From Linnemannia elongata (taxonomy: Eukaryota; Mortierellomycota; Mortierellomycetes; Mortierellales; Mortierellaceae): a DNA stretch of 64,000 bases. Each line of letters starts with the position of its first letter. The stretch's first letter is position 1. Shown piece after piece: positions 56,856-64,000 of this stretch. The position numbers and the translations under genes are program-made. Where the stretch lies: assembly GCA_036320915.1 (NCBI GenBank), contig JAXBDG010000012.1, forward strand, positions 1,538,501-1,602,500. The letters are read 5' to 3'. Below the pieces are notes generated by a model. It worked only from the letters and a program-made list of their open reading frames with translations. It had not been told where the DNA came from and did no database searches.

Positions 56856-58340
56856 TGGGTCATGCATGATTCTACTAGCACCCCCACGCCCAGCTAGTGT
56901 GTCCTTCTTACAATGTTAAAAAAAACATAAATACAGCCCACGCTTCCCTCCCCTCTCGGACTAGAAAGGCGAATGGGCAATTTGGGATGTGGCGGTACAG
57001 AAAAAGTTGTCCTCCTTTACGCCAAGGCGCTCCCTTTGCATTCCCTTTTCTAACGAGGAATTGAATCCAGCCGACTCGAGTTTGTTCATTTTTGGAACCA
57101 GGAGACGACCAAGCGATAGCCGTTTCCCTTGTGCCTCTGCGGAGTGATTGGGTAGCACGCAAAGACATGGCAGAGATGCAAAGTCGATTCATACTCCCTT
57201 TCTTTCTCTCTCACCAAGCACATGGTAATCCCCCCCCACTCTCACACGATACATATCCAGTTCGATAACTGTGTTGTCTCTCTTGACATTTTTCCATATA
57301 GTGCCAATGGTTGCCATCACACCCCTTGTGCCTGTTGTTTTGACAGTTGCGCCGATTGGCCTCTCCCATCAACTTCTTGCCTCCAATGGTGAGAAGGGAA
57401 AGGAGTAGCGTCGATTTTTTTTTTTCAATCGATACCCTTTGAAGGCATGTTGGTCCATTTTTATTTCTCTCATGCATTACCCTTGATTCCCCTTTGCAAA
57501 AAATCGATGAACAATCCTCTGTGAATGACGATATGCGCTTTCTCTACAATGAGTTAACTTTTCTTCCTAAAGAACAACGACGACAACGAGGGGTGCACAT
57601 TCACAACTCTTTTTTTTCCCTTGGTGTTTAGCGGTCTTCTTTCACGGAACTTTTTTCTCTTGTCATGATGACAACTTTGCTTCGAGATATAATGCGAAAT
57701 GTGCACGCGCACAGAACTCTAACAATACTGGTTTGTTTATTGGCTGCTGGACATGAAGGTATGTCATATACCCCACTTGTCTGGGGTAAAGAAGGGGTAT
57801 TCCCTTTTTATTAGAGTTCGCTATGAGAGCAAAGAGGGATATGATGTCGTTGCGACACAGAATGGGCGCTAGGAGAGTGTTAGGCTGTGAGGGAGAAGGG
57901 TCTTAGCGTCAAATTCTATTTTTTTTATTCACGCAACTCTGTAATGCCTTTCTCAAAAGTCCATCCGGACTAGGGAAGCCTTTTCTTGGAGGGGGTGGGT
58001 GGAGGGTGGACAAAAGAACTATTTCTCACCGTTCAAGGCGAGAGCATCTGCCTTTAGTTTAGCGTCTCTCTATTTCTTTCTACTCTGGTTCCTTTGGCTA
58101 TGCGCTTTTAATCCAAAGCAACAAGATGTTTTTCTTCTCTTCTCGTTAGCAAGTCCGGGGGATGAGGGGTGTATGGTCAGGAACCCTGCTATCTCTCACT
58201 TGACCCTCATCGCTCACTCCCTCATAAGCATAATTGAACCATCAATTGCCCTTTTGCCCCCCTATCCACATCCACCCTCCTCCTCCTCCTCCTCTTCCTC
58301 CTCTTCCTCTTCCTCACGTCCTTCTTCCAAATATTCCAAA

Positions 58341-58348
58341 TATATAAA
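58341..58348 (+). promoter_or_regulatory. TATA box of the amino acid permease
   Basis: TATATAAA (within AAATATATAAAGCG) lies 178-185 bp upstream of the ATG at 58526 and is followed by pyrimidine-rich leader DNA. Confidence 0.5.
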
Positions 58349-58525
58349 GCGACCCCTTTGCCATCGTCCTTCCGTTAGTTTCCCCTCTTTTCCTTCCTTT
58401 TACGCTTTTCTACAATATTTTCGTTTTCTCCTTTCATCTCCCTATTTTCTCCCTCTCTCTCTCATCGCCGCCTTTCTAAACTCTCTGAAGCAAGTCCCCT
58501 CTCCCTCACACTTCACAAACACATC

Positions 58526-60772
58526 ATGGAGCCGTCGAAAGAGGGCCACACCCCTTACTCCTACAACACCACCACAACCCCCGACCACCACCATGGCGGC
58601 ACACCTGCGGGCCCATATCCCTCTGGCTCCCCAATCTACTCTCAAAGCTCATCATCCTCTCCAACCAACGGCCTCACACATGAAAAGGCCGAAGTCCTCG
58701 ACAGCAGGGCTGTCGAGCAGATGGAGAACGTCGAGACCCCCGATGGGTTGCACAGAGGGCTCAAGTTACGCCATATGGTCATGATTGCCATCTCGGGGAC
58801 TATTGGAACGGGGTTGTTTCTGACCTCCGGGAAGACTATCGCTACTGCTGGACCTCTTGGAGCACGTAGGTTTATTTTTCTTTCTTGATTGGAATTGAAG
58901 TCCTTCGTTCTAGTTTTTCTTGGTGTCTCTGGACTATTCTAATTCAAGGTTCTTTTTTCTATATTGGTTAATAGTTCTGGCGTATGTGGTGATCGGTATC
59001 TGGCTTGTGTTCGTCTGCCAGGCAATTGGCGAGATTGCAACACTGCTGCCTCTCCCTGGAGGATTCACGTCCTGGGGATCCCGTTTCTTTGACGAGGCTT
59101 TCTCCTTCCAGCTGTAAGCGCACACTCTCATCATCCCATACGCGCCCATAACCACATGCCCGCACGAAAATAATAATCATTTCGCGCCACTCTGACTTCT
59201 TGACGCTAACCATGTCAATTTTTTCCTTTTTCCTTCGCCTTCTCTACTACCTCTGCCCTTTGCCGATTCATGCAACGATGAAAGTTCATACTGCTACCTC
59301 ACGAACTGGTTGCTAACAGTCCCAGCTGAGCTATCTGCATCGTCGCTTGTCATCTCGTTCTGGTTGCCTGAAGGATCAAGTTTCCCGCTCTGGGTTGTCC
59401 CCTGCATTATTATTGTCGTCTTGGTGGTCATCAACTTCTTGGGCGTAGTAAGTCACGTTGCGATGTTCACCTATACTCTTGTTCTTTGTTGTCGCTGGTT
59501 GGCGAAGTTCTTTCAACGGACTTGAAAAGAAGGGGGGTAAGGAAGTTTGTTTCAAGATCAAAGAACATCAAGCAGACATTAACAGTTTTGCCCTTTTGTT
59601 TGTTTGTTTGTTTATTTCAATTCACCTTGTAGAAAATGTACGGAGAAGCAGAGTACTGGTTCTCGATCCTAAAAGTCGTCACCATCATCGTCTTCATCAT
59701 CACGGGCATTCTCACCGACGCCGGAGCAGTCGGCGGTAAGACCTTCGGAGTCGACTACTGGCATATGGAGGGTGCCCCCTTCAAGGGCGGTTTCAAGGCC
59801 TTCCTCTCTGTCCTCGTCTCTGTCGGCTTTGCCTACGGAGGAACCGAACTCTCTGGGATCACCGCCGCCGAATCCAGTAACCCGCACAAACATGTTCCCA
59901 AAGCTGTCAACACCGTCCTCGTCCGCATTGCCTTCTTCTACATCCTCTCGATTTTCTTCCTGTCCTGCATTGTACCGAATAACGACGAGCGACTGATGAA
60001 CGATGGGGGCACTGTGATCAACGCACCATTTACGATCGTGTTCTTGCAGGCCGGGATGAAGGGCGGAGCGGATTACATGAACGCAGTCATCTTTACCTCG
60101 ATCGTCTCGGCGACAAACTCGGATTTCTATGTCGCCACCCGGATGATGCTCTCGCTCTCCAAGAACGGCTGGGCGCCTAAATGGGTTGGCAGGACCAACC
60201 GTCGAGGAGTTCCTTACTTTGCTGTCCTGATCACCACCCTCTTCTCCTGCATCGCCCTCGTCATGATCTATGCCGGCGCAGAGGTCGTCTTCAACTGGCT
60301 CGTCTCCATCATCGGCTCCCTGATCTTCCTCATCTGGGTCTGTATCCTCTTCCTCCACTTCAGATTCCGTGCCTGCTGGAAGGCTCAAGGCCGTACTCCT
60401 CAAGACCTTCCCTACAAGTCTTGGGGTTATCCTTATGGACATTACTTGGCCATGACGATCGCCATCTGTTGTGTGGTCGCTAGCTTCTACCTCTCCATCG
60501 CCAACAAGCCCTCGGTCGGGAACTTCCCAGAGGGAACTGCGGATCCAAAGTATAAGAAGGCTAGGGATTCGTGGGCGCAGGGATTGTTGGGAGCTTGGTT
60601 CCCATGGTTCCAGGCGATTACATTGTACTTTGTTTACAAGTTTGTGAGAAAGACAAAGATTGTTGATCCGGCGTTGGCGGATTTGGATTCGGGACGGTGG
60701 GTTCCGAGGGAAGAGGATGTGGATGATAGGCCTAGACCTAAATGGAAGAAAGTCCTTGCTCGCTTTGTTTAG
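58526..60772 (+). CDS. Amino acid permease (APC superfamily, YAT family)
   Basis: Four exons (58526-58865, 58975-59113, 59285-59447, 59633-60772) give 593 residues with about 12 hydrophobic segments. The N-terminal cytoplasmic ~85 residues are Ser/Pro/His-rich, followed by the amphipathic consensus GLKLRHMVMIAISGTIGTGLFL and SGKTIATAGPLGA. Other family blocks: GEIATLLPLPGGFTSWGSRF, AEYWFSILKVVTII, FAYGGTELSGITAAES.NP and VSATNSDFYVATRMM. Yeast homologues (Gap1, Agp, Dip5, Lyp1) are H+-coupled amino acid symporters of the plasma membrane regulated by ubiquitination; substrate cannot be assigned. Intron phases fit exactly. A TATA box stands upstream. The long minus-strand frame across exon 4 is an antisense artefact. 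Confidence 0.92.
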
Positions 60773-61198
60773 AGGAGCAGCTATCAGTAGAGATATCATT
60801 CAGCCCCCTCTCTCCCCACTTTTTTTCGACATAAATAACAGGAAACTAGCTCGCAATAATAATAATGGGAAAAAAAACCAAACGAACGACAAAATGATGG
60901 GTAGTGAGAGGCCGAGAGGGTAATGACAACAATGAGTGAGGCGAGTAAGGGGGGAGTAAAGAGAAGGGGACGAAAAGAAAAGTTGGAACAAGAACATTTT
61001 GTACGCCACTAAAATGAAAGATCGGCGACTGAGACTTATTAATCAAGATTGAAGAACAAAGAATGATTTGACAAAGATCGACGAAACAAAGAAAAAAAAA
61101 TTGGGCACGACAATCAAATCGCACGACGTAGACATTTACTTTCTACAATCAAGATTTATTTTCTTTGTGGGATAAATAAAGCCTGCGAATTTATTAAG

Positions 61199-61240
61199 AA
61201 CTAGCGGGGTGCCCGCGGCGTCCGCTCGCGGAGGGAAAGG
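61199..61240 (+). repeat. GC-rich island, possible transposon end
   Basis: The phrase ACTAGCGGGGTGCCCGCGGC followed by an imperfect palindrome (CCGCG...CGCGG) is an abrupt GC-rich patch within AT-rich DNA. CTAGC...CCCGCG patches of this kind occur at ends of some repetitive elements in other eukaryotes; the assignment is a guess. Confidence 0.3.
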
Positions 61241-61455
61241 TATATTGGTGAAGCATTAAAAGGCACCGTTTCGCCCCAGTATCAGTATTTGAATGGATAG
61301 CCTGAAAATGAGGAGGGGCTCTAAGAAGATTGCTGTCGCGATCTGCGTGGCTGAACACCTTGTGTTGGTGGAAATGGGGGTTTTCCTTTTTTACATTAGC
61401 TCCTAGCAGTGTTTCTCAACGAATGTTTGAGTCTGTGCGAGACCCAACGTCAAAT

Positions 61456-61512
61456 CGAATGATTATTGGACTCGACTTTTACAGTGGACTCCAACGGGTC
61501 GAATATTCGATG
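61456..61512 (+). pseudogene. Hsp70/HSPA12-like N-terminal relic
   Basis: The in-frame string RMIIGLDFYSGLQRVEYSM resembles the phosphate-1 loop of Hsp70-type ATPases (xIxGLDFGTTxSGVAYSM) with key Gly-Thr-Thr residues lost. Downstream translation has no Hsp70 character. Large HSPA12-like families are common in Mucoromycota-type fungi, so a truncated copy is plausible. Confidence 0.3.
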
Positions 61513-62172
61513 AAAAAACACTACTCTTATCCCTCTTCTTTTTTCTCTCGTTTTGTTCTTTCTTTGCCCTCCCTTCAACGCCTTTTTTTTAAATTCTTGT
61601 TCGATTCCATCTTCAGATTGCTTTATGGTCTTCGGTTTCTTTATCGTTCAATTGCCCATCAAATCATGGCATGAAATCCATTTCGGACATCTTTTTATGT
61701 GGCGGTGTAATGTGAGTGGTCGAGTAGTCCTTATTGCTACTTTTTTTTGCGCAGTTGTTCGAAAAAAACCTGTATACTCTATTGACATCATGAAGCGGGA
61801 CCGCAGTACATCACGATTTCCTGGAGCCCTCCCATGCCCCTCAATCACTGCGCTACTTTTACTGTCTTTCTTTTTAATCAGGTCCTTTCCTCTCTTCAAT
61901 TCAACATTGTAACTTTGCACTCTTCACACTCTTGCTTTCGTCGCTGCCACCATTCCCACGCCCTCTTTGCCTTTAATCACTGTTGACACCTCTCCCACTA
62001 CGGCTATACCCGTCCCTTGCTCCATCTTACCACTCCTGTTGCGCTTCGGACCGAATTTGAATTCCAGTGTCCATCACAGAGTAAGCATTAGTTCCCAGGT
62101 TTTTTTTTCGATTATTACCTTTCTCTTTTCTCTTTTGGCTAAAAGAGATGAGGGCTTGCTTGCCGTACCAGA

Positions 62173-62280
62173 ATGAACCTCTGTCTCGAGCATATACCCT
62201 TAACATAGTGCAGCAGCGCCTCTACTTATTAGTTGTACGCAAATAATATATTAAAGATCATCTCTTTCTTCCTCTTCCCT
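62173..62280 (+). repeat. Direct repeat, left copy (~108 bp)
   Basis: Begins ATGAACCTCTGTCTCGAGCA and ends in TTTCTTCCTCTTCC, 44 bp before the SDR start. Over 85 percent of positions match the right copy at 63449-63556. Confidence 0.85.
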
Positions 62281-62323
62281 GTTCCTGATACACTTGCATA
62301 GCATCCACAGTCATTTCCAAACC

Positions 62324-63208
62324 ATGTCCTCTGCCAAACTGGTCGTGATTACTGGGGCTACCAGCGGCATCGGTCAATTCGCAGCAATCGAGCTTGCCAA
62401 AAAAGGCGCGCATCTGGTCCTCACCGCTCGAAGCGAGGAAAAAGCTGCAGAGACGCGATCCATTATAGAGGCCCAGGCTCCCGAGGCACTCATAGATTTC
62501 CACTACGCCGACTTTAGTAACCTCGACCAAGTTGGCGAGGCCGCAGCTAAAATTGCCTCCTTGCACGAACGCATTGATGTCCTGATTAACAATGCTGGCA
62601 TTCATGCATTCGAGCAACGCATCAGCATGGACGGATTTTCCGAGATGGTCACAGTCAATTACTTGGCGCCATGGTTATTCACTAATATTCTGCGCAAGCG
62701 CTTAGTGAACTCCTCCCCTTCTCGAATAGTCAATGTGGGGTCAGAAGCATCACAGCAAAGTGGTGGACTGGATCCAAAGGTCGATCTCCTGCATACAGAG
62801 CCTTTTTCCGCTCTTGGCTCGTCCAAGATTTATGGCAAAACCAAGCTCATGAACATCATGTTCTCATATGAACTCGCCCGCCAGCTCGAAGGGACGGGCG
62901 TGGCCGTCAATTGCCTCTGTCCTGGCTTCAACGCAACAGGTCTTGGTCGTGAATTGAGTTTTGCTGCGCCTCTCAAGTGGATTCTCAACACTTTGAACAT
63001 TGGTGACCCCAGACGAGGAGCTGGAATAATCGTTCGTCTTGCCACCGACCCTGATTATCAATCAGTATCAGGGGGATACTACTCCGTCAAGGCCAAGCTT
63101 CAAACACCTATATCGCCTGGCGATGACCCCGCTTCTCAACATGAATTATGGAACGTTACCGCCGGACTTCTCGCTGAGCGAACAAAGCGTTTCAATCAGA
63201 ATGAATGA
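62324..63208 (+). CDS. Short-chain dehydrogenase/reductase
   Basis: Single exon, 294 residues from ATG 62324 (an in-frame ATG at 62294 would add ten residues with no SDR character). TGATSGIG (10-17) binds NAD(P), NNAG at 89-92, catalytic Ser140 and Tyr170-x-x-x-Lys174 (YGKTK), then CPGFNATGL. All catalytic elements of classical SDRs are intact, in the retinol-dehydrogenase-like group; substrate unknown. Unlike the SDR at 30756 it has no introns, and it lies between two ~105-bp direct repeats, which suggests recent duplication or transfer/retroposition. Downstream sequence after the right repeat holds no second copy within the window. Confidence 0.88.
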   Translation: MSSAKLVVITGATSGIGQFAAIELAKKGAHLVLTARSEEKAAETRSIIEAQAPEALIDFHYADFSNLDQVGEAAAKIASLHERIDVLINNAGIHAFEQRISMDGFSEMVTVNYLAPWLFTNILRKRLVNSSPSRIVNVGSEASQQSGGLDPKVDLLHTEPFSALGSSKIYGKTKLMNIMFSYELARQLEGTGVAVNCLCPGFNATGLGRELSFAAPLKWILNTLNIGDPRRGAGIIVRLATDPDYQSVSGGYYSVKAKLQTPISPGDDPASQHELWNVTAGLLAERTKRFNQNE

Positions 63209-64000
63209 TGGGACAGATCTTCCAAGGACTAAAAGAATGAGATCCAGCCCATGATCCTTAGAGGAAGAGTAAGTACACTTTTGGCATCCTACTTCAAGCA
63301 GGACCTACTCCACCAGGAACGATCCATCCAGCACCTATTAGTTCTAACACCACCCTCCTTATGTTTTCTAATCACTTTTCATAGAAAAACAACATCATCC
63401 CAGACGCAAGACACAAGAACAGGGACTAAGGACTGATAGTGTAATAGTATGAACCTCTGTCTCGAGCACACAACCTTAACGTAGTGCAGCAGCGCCTCTG
63501 CTTATTAGTTGTACACAAAGATTATTATTTAAGATCATCCCTTTCTTCCTCTTCCTTCCTTGTACCACCGTGACCCTGACACCTGTTCCTGTTACATGAT
63601 AGCAAAGGTTTTTTTTGCTCCACTGACCCCCGACCTGTTCCCACGCACATTTTCCCCTTCTCTTCCCCTGCTCCCACACTTTTTACCTGACCCTGGCTCT
63701 CCTGACCTTGAACCTTTTTATATACAACCTAGGAAGCTGCTCTTCCTGCAATCGTTCCTCATCAAGGCGCCCTTGTTGATTGTCGCTACATCATATCCTT
63801 CGCGTTGCCATTGTGGGAGGAGGGGCAAGTTGAAGAAAAATAAAAGGCAGAAAATGCAAATCATTCTTTTGATATTTCTCCTACAAACTTAGTTGCCTTT
63901 CATTTGTTGCGTTACACTTGGTTTGATGGCCGGGGCGTGGTGAAAAAAAAGGCCAACGGAGGGGTCTTTGTGAAAGGAAACAGAAATGAAACAGGCGAGA
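63209..64000. other. SDR 3' flank to window end, no gene seen
   Basis: Contains the right direct repeat and AT-rich DNA. Plus-strand frame 63560-63892 is low complexity. No gene supported. Confidence 0.5.
63449..63556 (+). repeat. Direct repeat, right copy (~108 bp)
   Basis: Matches 62173-62280 in the same orientation, including GTGCAGCAGCGCCTC and CTTATTAGTTGTAC. It lies 241 bp after the SDR stop. Confidence 0.85.

Larger units (their letters stand above)
56489..58525. other. Intergenic gap, no gene seen
   Basis: About 2 kb. Contains a GA-rich microsatellite (56809-56854), a small hairpin (57770-57789, TACCCCA/TGGGGTA) and a CT-rich stretch before the permease. Frames 56908-57192 (-) and 57999-58784 (+) lack domain support or overlap the permease leader. 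Confidence 0.5.
60773..62323. other. Intergenic gap with relics
   Basis: Holds a GC-rich island (61199-61240) unlike the AT-rich surroundings, a short Hsp70-like relic (61456-61512), and the left copy of the ~105-bp repeat (62173-62280). No intact gene is seen. Confidence 0.5.

Noticed and set aside
57770..57789. Hairpin TACCCCA/TGGGGTA as a regulatory element or terminator
   Set aside because: Seven-base stem alone in intergenic DNA is expected by chance in 64 kb; no gene end lies nearby.
59669..60799. 376-codon minus-strand ORF opposite the permease
   Set aside because: Antisense frame to a clearly conserved exon with GC-rich third positions; its translation has no domain.

Overview
The window is nuclear DNA from a filamentous fungus. 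Coding genes carry several short spliceosomal introns (GT...AG, often GTAAGT), open on both strands, and are separated by long AT-rich gaps with homopolymer runs. Protein content is fungal: a Zn2Cys6-type regulator (middle homology region), a velvet factor, Vps68, Mme1-type carrier, Mrs6/Rab escort protein, a YAT amino acid permease and a NACHT-WD40 receptor. The intron density, the RBM18 and Tat-SF1 orthologues and the NACHT-pentapeptide-WD40 protein point to an early-diverging fungus, most likely Mortierellomycota (Mortierella/Linnemannia type). This placement is inference; no rRNA or marker confirms it.

Layout. 1-6254: 3' part of a large transcription factor (+). 6492-8663: Tat-SF1/Cus2-like splicing factor (+). 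8664-10846: gap. 10847-11950: secreted six-bladed propeller protein (+). 14093-16132: mitochondrial Mme1-like carrier (+), convergent with RBM18-like RRM protein 16322-17412 (-). 18947-19354: small unknown ORF (-). 20636-22101: VPS68 (-). 22460-23985: VelB-like velvet protein with a long AT-hook-bearing insert (-). 24671-25663: His/Ser-rich protein (-). 27243-29877: mitochondrially targeted ATP-dependent DNA ligase (+). 30756-32217: SDR (+).

32.2-46.6 kb is an accessory region: dispersed repeat modules, a lone acidic single-exon ORF (34016-35209), a NACHT-pentapeptide-WD40 NLR-like gene (37236-42812) whose WD40 array is made of twelve almost identical 126-bp units, and a decayed Harbinger-type transposon (43052-44373) with perfect 13-bp inverted termini. 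This block is the most interesting part of the window.

44692-45258: secreted basic protein (-). 46827-48158: unknown nuclear-type protein (-). 49050-51956: Rab escort protein (-). 53060-53137: the 25-residue ribosomal protein eL41 (-), too short for usual ORF filters. 54334-56488: single-pass membrane protein with a sequon-rich ectodomain (+). 58526-60772: amino acid permease (+). 62324-63208: second SDR (+), framed by two ~105-bp direct repeats.

Exon borders were inferred by hand from splice consensus, phase and family conservation; none is backed by transcripts.
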